This document shows positions 16,879-25,046 of a stretch of DNA of 64,000 bases, in pieces. The notes below the pieces were generated by a model. It had not been told where the DNA came from, searched no databases, and saw nothing but the letters and a program-made list of their open reading frames with translations. How positions within the stretch are numbered: position 1 is the first letter of the stretch; every line of letters starts with the position of its first letter. The stretch spans positions 1-64,000 of the forward strand of contig JAFGGJ010000022.1 in the NCBI GenBank assembly GCA_016930595.1, read 5' to 3'. Origin of the DNA: Planctomycetota bacterium. Lineage in GTDB: Bacteria > Planctomycetota > SZUA-567 > JAFGGJ01. The position numbers were made by a program, and so were the translations under genes.

Positions 16879-17823
16879 ATGATACACACGCTGACGCCCA
16901 ATCCTGCGATAGACCGGCTGCTGATGGTGCCCGAATTCAAGATAGGGGACCACGTGCAGGTGGTGCGGGCCGCGGCGACGCCGGCGGGGAAGGGGATAAA
17001 CATAGCGAGGTACCTCAGGAGCCTGGATGTGCTGGCGACGGCATGGGCGCTGGTGGGGAGGCGGGAGATATCGTGGTTCCGGGAGGTATTGAGGGGGCAG
17101 GGGCTTGGAGCGGGGATATTCCCGACGCGGGGTTTCACGAGGCAGAACCTGACGATAGTGCAGCAGAAGGGGCGGGAAACGCATTTTCGCGAGCCGGGAC
17201 CGGAGGTGTCGGCGGTGGAATGGGCGGCAATAGCGGGGCCGCTGGCGTCGCACATGGAGGACGGGGACACGCTGGTGGTGGCCGGGTCGGTACCGAAAGG
17301 GATAACGGCGGCGATGCTGCTGGATGCGACGGTGCCGCTGACGAGAAGGTGTTCGGTGGTGGCTGACATAAACGGGCCGGTTGCGGCGGGCTATTTCGGG
17401 CGTGCGAACGGGGTGTGGATAAAGGGGAACGCTGAGGAGATAGGGGAAATGAGCGGGCGGAAGCCGTCCAGAAAGACGCTGGCGGAGACGATGGAAGAGC
17501 ACCCGCATATTCCCGGGATTATCGTGACTGCCGGGAGCGGGGAGGTGCTTGCCGCCGTAAGGACCGACGGGGGAGGAGTCGAGGTGGTGAAGGCCAGGCC
17601 GCCCAAGGTAAAGAAGGCGATGAGCAGCGTGGGGGCGGGGGATGCTTTTTCCGCGGGGCTCTGCATGGCGGGACTGGCGCCTGGAGACCCGGACGCGATG
17701 GAAAGGGCCCTGAGGACGGCTACGGCTACGGCGTGCGCCGCGCTGCTCGAGCCGACGGTGGGGAACGTGGACAAGTCCGAGGTGGAGAAGATGTCGGGCA
17801 TGGTGAAGACGGGGAAGGCGTAA
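16879..17823 (+). CDS. PfkB-family sugar-phosphate kinase (1-phosphofructokinase / tagatose-6-phosphate kinase type)
   Basis: A 314-residue ribokinase-fold kinase. The N-terminus (IHTLTPNPAIDR) and AGKGINIA are typical of the FruK/LacC branch; the C-terminal SVGAGDAFSAGL carries the catalytic Asp and anion hole. It would use ATP to phosphorylate a sugar phosphate in glycolysis-linked catabolism; fructose 1-phosphate is likeliest but not proved. No PTS or transporter gene is adjacent. There is no Shine-Dalgarno sequence before the ATG (see the promoter entry just upstream). It converges on glnS with a 17-bp gap. Confidence 0.82.
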   Translation: MIHTLTPNPAIDRLLMVPEFKIGDHVQVVRAAATPAGKGINIARYLRSLDVLATAWALVGRREISWFREVLRGQGLGAGIFPTRGFTRQNLTIVQQKGRETHFREPGPEVSAVEWAAIAGPLASHMEDGDTLVVAGSVPKGITAAMLLDATVPLTRRCSVVADINGPVAAGYFGRANGVWIKGNAEEIGEMSGRKPSRKTLAETMEEHPHIPGIIVTAGSGEVLAAVRTDGGGVEVVKARPPKVKKAMSSVGAGDAFSAGLCMAGLAPGDPDAMERALRTATATACAALLEPTVGNVDKSEVEKMSGMVKTGKA

Positions 17824-17840
17824 GGCCGGGCCGCGTGCGG

Positions 17841-19523
17841 CTACTGGCCGCTGCGGAGCTTGGCCCATGAGTCGCGCAGGCCGACGGTGCGGTTGAGGAC
17901 GGGACGCGAAGGGGAGGAATCCGGATCGACGCAGAAGTAGCCGATGCGTTCAAGCTGTATGCGATCAAGTGGTCCGAGGGAAGCGCAGGCGGGTTCGAGC
18001 CTGCAGGAAGACAGGATCTTGAGCGAATCCGGGTTGACGAGAGAGGCAAGGTCGGAGGGGTTCCCGGCGAGGGGGTCTTCGACGGAGAAGAGCTTGTCGT
18101 AGAGGCGGACTTCGGCGTCGATGGCATGCGGAGCGGAGACCCAGTGGAGAGTGGATTTCACCTTGCGTCCGTCGGGGGCGTCGCCGCCGCGCGTGGCCGG
18201 GTCATAGGAGCAGTGGATTTCGGTTATTCTGCCGGAACCGTCCTTTACGACGCCCGTGCAGGTGACGAAGTAGGCGTAGCGGAGGCGGACTTCGCGTCCC
18301 GGTGCGAGGCGGTAGAATTTTCCGGGGGGGTCTTCCATAAAGTCGTCGCGTTCGATGAAGAGTTCCCTGGAGAAGGTGACTTTGCGCGAGCCGGCAGAAG
18401 GGTCTTCGGGGTTGTTGACGGCATCGAGTTCGTCGGATTCGCCTTCGGGGTAGTTGTCGATGATGAGACGGACGGGGTCGAGGACGCCCATGAAGCGCGG
18501 GGACGAGAGATTGAGATCCTCGCGGACGCAGTGTTCGAGGAATTCGAGGGAGACGGTGCTGTTGACCTTGGCGACGCCGATCCTGTTGCAGAAGGTGCGG
18601 ATGGACTGCGGCGAACAGCCCCGGCGGCGCATGCCGGATATGGTGGGCATGCGCGGGTCGTCCCAGCCGGAGACGGAGCCGGAGCGGACGAGTTCGAGAA
18701 GGAGCCGCTTGCTCATGACCGTGTAAGAGAGATTGAGCCGCGCGAATTCGATCTGGCGCGGGTGGTAGATGTCCAGTGCGTCGAGGAACCAGTCGTAAAG
18801 GGGGCGATGGTTTTCGAATTCAAGCGTGCAGATGGAGTGGGTGACGCCTTCGATGGAGTCTTCCAGGCCGTGGGCCCAGTCGTACATGGGGTAGATGCAC
18901 CACTTGTCGCCGGTGCGGTGGTGCGAAGCGTGCAAAATGCGGTATATGACGGGGTCGCGCATGTTGAGATTGGGGTGGGACATGTCTATCTTTGCGCGGA
19001 GGACTCTTGCGCCGTCGTGGAATTCGCCGTTTTTCATGCGGGAGAAGAGGTCGAGGTTTTCGTCGACGGGCCTGTTGCGGAAGGGGCTTTCCCTGCCCGG
19101 CTCGGTGAGGGTGCCGCGGTATTCGCGAATTTCTCCGGCGGAGAGATCGTCGACGTAGGCGTTGCCGGTTTCGATGAGCCGGACGGCGTATTCGCACATC
19201 CTGTCGAAGTAGTCGGAAGCGAAGAACAGCCTGTCCTGCCAGTCGAAGCCGAGCCAGCGGACGTCTTCGACGATGGCGTTGACGTATTCTTCTTCTTCCT
19301 TGCTGGGGTTGGTGTCATCGAAGCGGAGGTTGCAGAGGCCGCCGTAGTCCCGGGCGATGCCGAAGTTTAGACAGACGGCCTTGGCGTGTCCGATATGCAG
19401 GTAGCCGTTGGGTTCGGGCGGGAAGCGCGTGTGGACGCGGTTGTCGAACCTGCCGGAACTGAGGTCACCGTCGATGATATCGCGCACGAAGTCGCCAGGA
19501 AGGGAATCGTTTTCAGAGGTCAT
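17841..19523 (-). CDS. glnS: Glutaminyl-tRNA synthetase
   Basis: A 560-residue class I synthetase that charges tRNA-Gln. N-terminal [17 protein letters not shown] contains the HIGH motif (43-46); TVMSKR near residue 268 is the KMSKS equivalent. The anticodon-binding beta-barrels follow. Length matches bacterial GlnRS (about 550). Its presence suggests that Gln-tRNA is made directly, at least in part. A TATAAT -10 hexamer lies 42 bp upstream of the start on the minus strand (19570-19565), without a convincing -35. Confidence 0.96.
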   Translation of the reverse strand: MTSENDSLPGDFVRDIIDGDLSSGRFDNRVHTRFPPEPNGYLHIGHAKAVCLNFGIARDYGGLCNLRFDDTNPSKEEEEYVNAIVEDVRWLGFDWQDRLFFASDYFDRMCEYAVRLIETGNAYVDDLSAGEIREYRGTLTEPGRESPFRNRPVDENLDLFSRMKNGEFHDGARVLRAKIDMSHPNLNMRDPVIYRILHASHHRTGDKWCIYPMYDWAHGLEDSIEGVTHSICTLEFENHRPLYDWFLDALDIYHPRQIEFARLNLSYTVMSKRLLLELVRSGSVSGWDDPRMPTISGMRRRGCSPQSIRTFCNRIGVAKVNSTVSLEFLEHCVREDLNLSSPRFMGVLDPVRLIIDNYPEGESDELDAVNNPEDPSAGSRKVTFSRELFIERDDFMEDPPGKFYRLAPGREVRLRYAYFVTCTGVVKDGSGRITEIHCSYDPATRGGDAPDGRKVKSTLHWVSAPHAIDAEVRLYDKLFSVEDPLAGNPSDLASLVNPDSLKILSSCRLEPACASLGPLDRIQLERIGYFCVDPDSSPSRPVLNRTVGLRDSWAKLRSGQ

Positions 19524-19651
19524 ACCGGGTACTCCCGCCGTTATCGTCCGCTCAGAGGGAGGCCATTATACGCGGGCGACGCCGGTCACGCGAGGAAAAA
19601 GAGAGAGAATCCGGTGAAGGGGGTAAGTCGGGCGCCGGACGGGTGCAGGAC

Positions 19652-19679
19652 TTGATTCTGGTGGAGAATGTTCTATTGT
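19652..19679 (+). promoter_or_regulatory. Possible promoter upstream of the membrane-anchored unknown
   Basis: TTGATT (19652-19657), a 16-bp spacer, TATTGT (19674-19679). A start near 19686 is compatible with the GTG at 19728 but not with an ATG at 19668, which supports the downstream start for that gene. Confidence 0.35.
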
Positions 19680-19727
19680 TTACAACGGACGGAGACGGGC
19701 CGAGGCGCGGCGAAAGGAAAACCCGGA

Positions 19728-21140
19728 GTGAATACGAACGGGACAGCCGAGCGGAAAAGCTGGTGGAAGCGCCGCAGCGGAGCCGAGAAGGCGCTGGCGA
19801 TATCGGCGGCGGTCATGGGGATAATGCTGACGGCGGGGGTCGTGGCGGTGGTGGTTGGCGTGGGTTCGGCGCGGAGGAACATGAGGCAGGCGGAAGCCGA
19901 AGCACGAAGGCTGGGCCTGCCGCTGACGCTGGCGGACGTGGTGCAGGAGCCCGTGCCCGACGAGGACAACGCGGCCGAACTGTATGACGAGGCGGCCCGC
20001 CTGATAGACCTGCTGGAGTGCGATGACAAGACGGGGCATTACTACGAGACGGCAAGGAACATAACGTGGGGCTATCCTTTCGCGGAGAGGGACAGGCTGA
20101 AGGAATTGATGAAAGAAGACAAGGAGGGGAAGTTCTTCGAAGCCTGCGGAGAAGGATTCGCCCTGATGGCGGAAGGAGCGAGGCGGAAGACGGCCCGGTG
20201 GGAGCGCATCGCGCCCGGGACGCAGTTGATGTCGGTGGAACTGGGGTCGCTGGGCGCAGCGGCGCGGAACGGCAGGCTGGTGTCGATGGCGGCTGTAGTG
20301 GACGGCGAGAGGGGGGAATACGGGAAGGCGGTGGACAAGATAGAGATGCTCCTGGGCATGGAAGGACAGTTGAAGAACGAGCCGATGGTCATGACGCTGG
20401 TGATCAGGATAGTGCAGCGGAAGAACGCGTTTGTGGCCGGGAGGGAACTCCTGAACATGCGGATGGGGAGCGGGGAACTCGACAGGCTGGCGGAGGCGCT
20501 GGACGGGCCTTCTGACGACGGGGGGCTTAAGGAGAGTCTGGGGGTGGAGCTGGTCAGCAGTCTGCAGGTGCTCGACATGGCGGCCCGCGGGGAGACGGAG
20601 GCGGTAACGGGAACGCCCGGCAGGAACGCGGCGATGCCGCTGCTGAAGCCGATAGTGGACGCAAACCGTGCGAAGGTGCTGGAGTACTGGGTCAGGATAT
20701 GGCCGGAGATAGAGGTGCCTTTGAAAGGAGGGATAACCGACCCCGAGAGAATGCTGAAAAAAAGCAGCAAAGTGTACATGTTTTTCCGGATGCTTACGCC
20801 GTGTGCGCAGTATGTGCCGTACACGTGGTGCCAGGGGTGCGCGATGCGGGACCTGTTGAAACTCGGGACGGCGTGCAGGCGTTTCGAGGCGAAAAAGGGG
20901 AGACTGCCGGAGAAGCTGGAGGAACTGGCGGCGGAAGGCCTGCTGGAGGAACTGCCGAGGGATCCTTTCCTGGGAAGGGAGTATCGATACGACGGAATTG
21001 CCGGCGGAGTGGGGCTGTGGAGCATAGGGCGCAACATGGTCGACGACGAGGGCGCCGAGGGCGAAGACGAGGAGGAGGGGGATATCGTACTGGAACTCAG
21101 GCCGCTGGGCGAAGATGCGTCCAGCGGGCCGGATGCTTGA
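19728..21140 (+). CDS. Membrane-anchored protein of unknown function with pseudopilin-like C-terminus
   Basis: A 470-residue protein. A basic N-terminus leads into one membrane helix (about 22-47), then a long mostly helical extracytoplasmic domain. Near the C-terminus a stretch of type KGRLPEKLEEL...PRDPF.GREYRYDG...LWSIG.N..DD resembles the D-P-F-x-G-x-x-x-x-Y, S-x-G-x-x-x-x-D-D ending common in type II secretion pseudopilins and in many PVC hypothetical proteins. No prepilin cleavage motif is present. GTG at 19728, with AAGGA upstream, was preferred over an ATG at 19668 that overlaps the apparent promoter. It precedes the MCE operon by 32 bp and may belong with it. Function unknown. Confidence 0.65.
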   Translation: MNTNGTAERKSWWKRRSGAEKALAISAAVMGIMLTAGVVAVVVGVGSARRNMRQAEAEARRLGLPLTLADVVQEPVPDEDNAAELYDEAARLIDLLECDDKTGHYYETARNITWGYPFAERDRLKELMKEDKEGKFFEACGEGFALMAEGARRKTARWERIAPGTQLMSVELGSLGAAARNGRLVSMAAVVDGERGEYGKAVDKIEMLLGMEGQLKNEPMVMTLVIRIVQRKNAFVAGRELLNMRMGSGELDRLAEALDGPSDDGGLKESLGVELVSSLQVLDMAARGETEAVTGTPGRNAAMPLLKPIVDANRAKVLEYWVRIWPEIEVPLKGGITDPERMLKKSSKVYMFFRMLTPCAQYVPYTWCQGCAMRDLLKLGTACRRFEAKKGRLPEKLEELAAEGLLEELPRDPFLGREYRYDGIAGGVGLWSIGRNMVDDEGAEGEDEEEGDIVLELRPLGEDASSGPDA

Positions 21141-21165
21141 CCGGCGGCGGCGGCGGCGGTACTAT
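21137..21165 (+). promoter_or_regulatory. Promoter of the MCE operon with GGC-repeat spacer; predicts a leaderless transcript
   Basis: TTGACC (21137-21142), a 17-bp spacer made of GGC repeats, TACTAT (21160-21165). The mlaE ATG at 21173 lies 7 nt beyond the -10 and has no ribosome-binding site, the same geometry as at 16844-16879. The -35 overlaps the stop codon of the upstream gene. Confidence 0.55.
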
Positions 21166-21172
21166 TTGGTAG

Positions 21173-21961
21173 ATGCAACTGCTAAGGGACACATTCGATT
21201 TTTTTGCGGAGATAGTACGTTCGGCAGGGCGTGCGGGGATACTTTTCTGGGCGGCGGTGGTGCGGATAGGCTGGGTGCTGCGGCCGAGGACTCTGAAGAA
21301 AGTAGTGCGCCAGGAGTTCATCTGCGGGGTGGCGTCGATACCGGTGGTGACCATAACGGCGCTGTTCAGCGGGATGGTGATAGCCGGCCAGACCGGGTAC
21401 GAGCTGAAGCGTTTCGGCCTGGTGCAGACGTTGGGATCAATAGTCGGCGTGGCGATGTGCCGCGAGATGGGCCCCGTGTTGACGGCGATAGTGGTGGCCG
21501 GGTTCGTGGGCGGCGGCATGGCGAGCGTACTGGGGACGATGAAGGTGAACGAAGAGATAGACGCCCTGGACGTGATGGGGATAGACCCGGTGCGCTACCT
21601 GATAGTGCCGAGGCTCGCTGCGATGTTCATAGCGGCGCCGGCGTTGACCGTGTACGCCGACATCGTGGGCATAATGGGCGGTGCGATGGTGTCCAAATAC
21701 CAGCTCGACCTGCCGTACGACGTGTTCAAGAGCTGGATGCTGGAGACGCTGAGGGTACAGGACATCACGTTCGGCATACTGAAGGGGTTCGTGTTCGGGA
21801 CCATAATAACGATGGTGGCATGCGAGCAGGGGTTTTCGACGCGGGGCGGTGCGGAAGGGGTGGGAAGGGCCACGATGAGGAGCGTGGTGTATTCGTTCCT
21901 GATGATCCTGGTGGCCAACTACGTGCTGTTCAGCCTGATATACAAGCCGTTTTTCACGTAA
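21173..21961 (+). CDS. mlaE: MlaE/YrbE-type ABC transporter permease (MCE lipid transport)
   Basis: A 262-residue inner-membrane permease of the MlaE family: several hydrophobic helices and the family signature CREMGPVLTA...GGGMASVLGTMKVNEEIDALDVMGIDP (about 99-141). In Mla/MCE systems two copies pair with an MlaF ATPase and an MlaD/MCE hexamer to move phospholipids or other lipids between the inner and outer membranes. The ATPase is at 24247 and the MCE protein at 26825 in the same operon. The start codon is the only sensible one and lacks a Shine-Dalgarno sequence. Confidence 0.92.
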   Translation: MQLLRDTFDFFAEIVRSAGRAGILFWAAVVRIGWVLRPRTLKKVVRQEFICGVASIPVVTITALFSGMVIAGQTGYELKRFGLVQTLGSIVGVAMCREMGPVLTAIVVAGFVGGGMASVLGTMKVNEEIDALDVMGIDPVRYLIVPRLAAMFIAAPALTVYADIVGIMGGAMVSKYQLDLPYDVFKSWMLETLRVQDITFGILKGFVFGTIITMVACEQGFSTRGGAEGVGRATMRSVVYSFLMILVANYVLFSLIYKPFFT

Positions 21962-21974
21962 AGGAGCCGCGGCG

Positions 21975-22898
21975 GTGCTGCTGAAAGCGTTCGAAAGAGC
22001 GGGAAAGCCGTTGAAAGGGAACCTTCATTCGCACACGAAGGTCAGCGACGGCCCGATGGAGCCGCGGGAACTGGCCGCGGCATACCGGGAGAAGGGCTAC
22101 GATTTTCTGGTGTTCACGGACCACAGGAAGGTCATCGAGGACGCCGAAAGCTACGGCGACGGGAAGTTCCTTGTAATCCGCGGGGCGGAACTGCACCCGG
22201 AGAATCCTTACGGGGGAGGGATGTATCATTTTGTCGCCGTGGATCTTGCCGCCGACTGCGATACGGCGGGCAGGCATCCGCAGGAAGTCATAGACCGGGT
22301 GACCGGGGCGGGATCGCTGGTGTACCTGGCGCACCCGTCGTGGAGCGGGCACGGGCGGGCCGACCTTTTCCCCCTGCACGGGTATCACGGGGTGGAAGTC
22401 GCGAATTACGGGTGCAGGGAAGTGGACCGGATGGTGTCGGAAGACCAGTGGGACGACCTGAACAGTTGGCAGGGACTTACGAACGGCATAGCCGTGGACG
22501 ACGGCCATCGGGTGAACGACATCGGCGGGGCGTGGGTCATGGTGAACGCGGGCGGCAACACGGTGAAAGAGATAAAGACGGCGCTGGCGGAGGGGAGGTT
22601 CTATTCGTCGACGGGGCCGGAGATCTACTCGGTGGAAGTGGAAGCTGCCGACGTCGCGAAGGCGGAAGGGACGGTGCCGGGGACGAGGATAAGGGTGAAG
22701 TCTTCGCCCATTGTCAGGGCCTACCTGCGGAGCGTGCCGACGCACGGGGCGTTCATTGAAGGGGATGAAACCGGGGAGGTGGAATTCACGACCAGGAGAA
22801 GGGACTTGTTCTACCGGGTGGTTGTGGAGGACGGCAGGGGACGGCGGGCGTGGAGCAATCCGTTCGTGCCGGAGCGATTGTTCGAGGTGAAGACATGA
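21975..22898 (+). CDS. PHP-domain metal-dependent phosphoesterase-like protein
   Basis: A 307-residue protein. Metal-ligand motifs of the PHP family are clear: NLHSHTKVSDG (H18, H20, D25), FTDHRK (D49, H50), RGAEL (Glu ligand) and LAHPSW. PHP proteins hydrolyse phosphoesters; the fused C-terminal beta domain (about 215-307) is the kind seen in stand-alone PHP proteins. There is no signal peptide, so it is cytoplasmic. GTG start with AAGGAG 8 nt upstream, 13 bp after mlaE. Why a phosphoesterase sits inside an MCE operon is not evident; removal of a lipid headgroup phosphate is one speculative role. Confidence 0.82.
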   Translation: MLLKAFERAGKPLKGNLHSHTKVSDGPMEPRELAAAYREKGYDFLVFTDHRKVIEDAESYGDGKFLVIRGAELHPENPYGGGMYHFVAVDLAADCDTAGRHPQEVIDRVTGAGSLVYLAHPSWSGHGRADLFPLHGYHGVEVANYGCREVDRMVSEDQWDDLNSWQGLTNGIAVDDGHRVNDIGGAWVMVNAGGNTVKEIKTALAEGRFYSSTGPEIYSVEVEAADVAKAEGTVPGTRIRVKSSPIVRAYLRSVPTHGAFIEGDETGEVEFTTRRRDLFYRVVVEDGRGRRAWSNPFVPERLFEVKT

Positions 22899-24250
22899 GG
22901 GAAGCCATGGCGGCGATGCTGTTGATCGGAGCGTGTCTGCCCGCGGCCTGCGAAGAGACGATGCCGGCCGCGGAAAGCGCCGTGCGGAGCCTGGTGCTGA
23001 ACCTCCAGAAGACCGGCCCCGCCGAGGCCGAGTACGTGGTGAAGTCGGGAGAAACGGCGATTGCCGTGATAAACATCGTGTATGCTCATCCGGTGCTGAA
23101 GATGGCGACCGTACGGGGGGATGAAACCAGCGAACTCTGGGTGGCGGGAGCGGATTCCTACAGCAGGGAGGGGAAAGAGGGGCTCCTGGTGCACAGGGAT
23201 TACCGGGAGGCGCGCAGGCTGGCGGATGAACTGGAGAAAAAGCTGGAGAGCGTGTTCAACGACGCCGCCGCCAACAACATGGCCGGTACCGGCCGGACAC
23301 TCAAAGACGCCTGGAACGCCAATTCGCTGCGCATTGCCCAGATAGGGGCGGTGGCGGACGTCTATTTCATGACCATGGAGGGCGAGTTGTGCGATGCGGG
23401 GGGCTACGCCCACATGGATCCGTCACCGATATGCGCGTTCGGGTGGTTCACTTACCCGGAGGGCGTTGAGGAAGTCCGGGAAGGCGAGGTGTCGGTAAGC
23501 CGCGGGAATACGACGGTCGTCATCGAAACGGCCACGGGATGGCCGCAGCGCGTGGAATGGCGCAGCGGCGGCCGCGTGACGGGCGTGATGGAGAGAACGG
23601 CTTTCAGAAAGGTGAAAACGACGGGGCCGGATCTGCTGCCGCCGGCATGGGAGCGGCAGGCGGCCATAGAAGGCGATGCCTACCGGAAAAGCGACCTTGC
23701 CCGGATAGTTTCGATGCCGTTGTGGATGTACGTCATGGCGGTGTCGCAAAAGGCGGGGAACGACGTGCCGGAACAGGCCGTGGACAAACTGCGCGGGGTG
23801 GCTTTCGCTTACTACGGGGCGATGCTGGATTCGATCCTGGGGAAAGACTTCATCGTGGAGGCGGCGGCGGTATTCGAGCAGGAAGTTTCCGAAAAAGTGG
23901 AAGAGTTGGGCAGGCCGGCGGGCGTGATAACCGCGGCCGATGCAAAGGTGATTTCCGACAAGATAGACGGGACGGTGGTTGAAATAATCGACCGGCAGGG
24001 ACGGATGCTGGCCCGGCAGGGGTACACGGGCGTGGATTTTCTCATGCAGGCGATGGGTGGGAAGCCGCCGAATTCGCTGTCGGCGCTGACACAGGCGGCG
24101 CTGCAGGGTTTTTCGGGGGCGTACAACAGCCGGATCGGAAAACCGGTGCACGGTCTTGTTCGCTGGCATTACAGGGAATACTGGCTGGCGCCGGCGATCG
24201 GGGAAGAGGAGAGGTTGAAGGAAAAAGCGGAGGAGGGAAAGCCCCGGTGA
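22895..24250 (+). CDS. Exported protein of unknown function in the MCE operon
   Basis: A 451-residue protein with an N-terminal signal peptide (MREAMAAMLLIGACLPAAC, possibly lipoprotein-type). The N-terminal half (about 25-240) reads as beta-rich, reminiscent of LolA/LppX-type lipid-carrier folds (V.Y.HP.LKMAT...DSYSRE...V.I.TATGWPQRVEW), but no family signature is decisive. The C-terminal half is helical. Its ATG overlaps the stop of the PHP gene and its stop overlaps the GTG of mlaF, so it is translationally coupled inside the operon. A periplasmic lipid-handling role is inference from context only. Confidence 0.6.
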   Translation: MREAMAAMLLIGACLPAACEETMPAAESAVRSLVLNLQKTGPAEAEYVVKSGETAIAVINIVYAHPVLKMATVRGDETSELWVAGADSYSREGKEGLLVHRDYREARRLADELEKKLESVFNDAAANNMAGTGRTLKDAWNANSLRIAQIGAVADVYFMTMEGELCDAGGYAHMDPSPICAFGWFTYPEGVEEVREGEVSVSRGNTTVVIETATGWPQRVEWRSGGRVTGVMERTAFRKVKTTGPDLLPPAWERQAAIEGDAYRKSDLARIVSMPLWMYVMAVSQKAGNDVPEQAVDKLRGVAFAYYGAMLDSILGKDFIVEAAAVFEQEVSEKVEELGRPAGVITAADAKVISDKIDGTVVEIIDRQGRMLARQGYTGVDFLMQAMGGKPPNSLSALTQAALQGFSGAYNSRIGKPVHGLVRWHYREYWLAPAIGEEERLKEKAEEGKPR

Positions 24251-25044
24251 AGCCGGACGGGAACAGGACGGCGATTATCAGGATAAGCGGCCTGCGCAAG
24301 AAGCTGGGCGGGCGCGAGGTATTGAGGGGCGTCGACCTGGAGATATACGAGGGGACTACCACCACGATACTGGGGATATCCGGCTGCGGGAAGACGACGC
24401 TGCTGAAACACGTCATAGGGCTGCACAAGGCGGACGAAGGGACGGTGGAGGTAAAAGGGGTGGACATGAGCCGCGCCGGGCGCGAGGAAGTGCTGGAGGA
24501 GAGGCGCAAGATAGGGATGGTTTTCCAGAATGCGGCGCTGCTGCAGAGCCTGAGCGTGATGGAAAACGTTTCCCTGCCGCTTTATGAGAACACCAGGATG
24601 AGGGTTCCGGAGATACTGAAGATCGCCCGGCAGAAACTGGCGCTGGTGAGGCTTTCCGGGTACGAGGATTATTCCCCGGCGAACCTGTCGGGGGGCATGA
24701 GAAAACGCGCCGGCGTGGCGAGGGCCATAGTCACGGATCCGGACATTATCCTGTACGATGAGCCGACCACGGGGCTGGACCCGATAATCACGAACACGGT
24801 AAACGAACTGATAACGGACATGAAACAGAAACTGCAGGTGACAAGCGTGGTGATAAGCCACGACATCCCCAGCGCGATGCGGACATCGGACTACGTGGCG
24901 ATACTTCACAACGGGCGGATATTCGCCTATGGCACGCCGGAGGAGGTCGGCGGAAGCAGCGATCCGGTGGTGCAGCAGTTTCTGCGCGGCGACACGAAGG
25001 GACCCATTACCGACATGCTGTGGGGCGACGAGGAGGCGGACTGA
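24247..25044 (+). CDS. mlaF: MlaF-type ABC transporter ATP-binding protein
   Basis: A 265-residue ATPase. Walker A GISGCGKTT (43-51), Q-loop in VFQNAALLQ, signature LSGGM (147-151), Walker B IILYDE (167-172) with the D-loop GLDP, and the switch His in SHD (H205). The LSGGMRKR signature and overall sequence match the MlaF branch, which powers MCE transport with MlaE. GTG start overlaps the upstream TGA (GTGA). Confidence 0.92.
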   Translation: MKPDGNRTAIIRISGLRKKLGGREVLRGVDLEIYEGTTTTILGISGCGKTTLLKHVIGLHKADEGTVEVKGVDMSRAGREEVLEERRKIGMVFQNAALLQSLSVMENVSLPLYENTRMRVPEILKIARQKLALVRLSGYEDYSPANLSGGMRKRAGVARAIVTDPDIILYDEPTTGLDPIITNTVNELITDMKQKLQVTSVVISHDIPSAMRTSDYVAILHNGRIFAYGTPEEVGGSSDPVVQQFLRGDTKGPITDMLWGDEEAD

Positions 25045-25046
25045 AC

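Noticed and set aside
21141-21159. GGC-repeat microsatellite as a phase-variable tract
   Set aside because: Imperfect and short; it reads better as the 17-bp spacer of a promoter, though slippage there could in principle change promoter strength.
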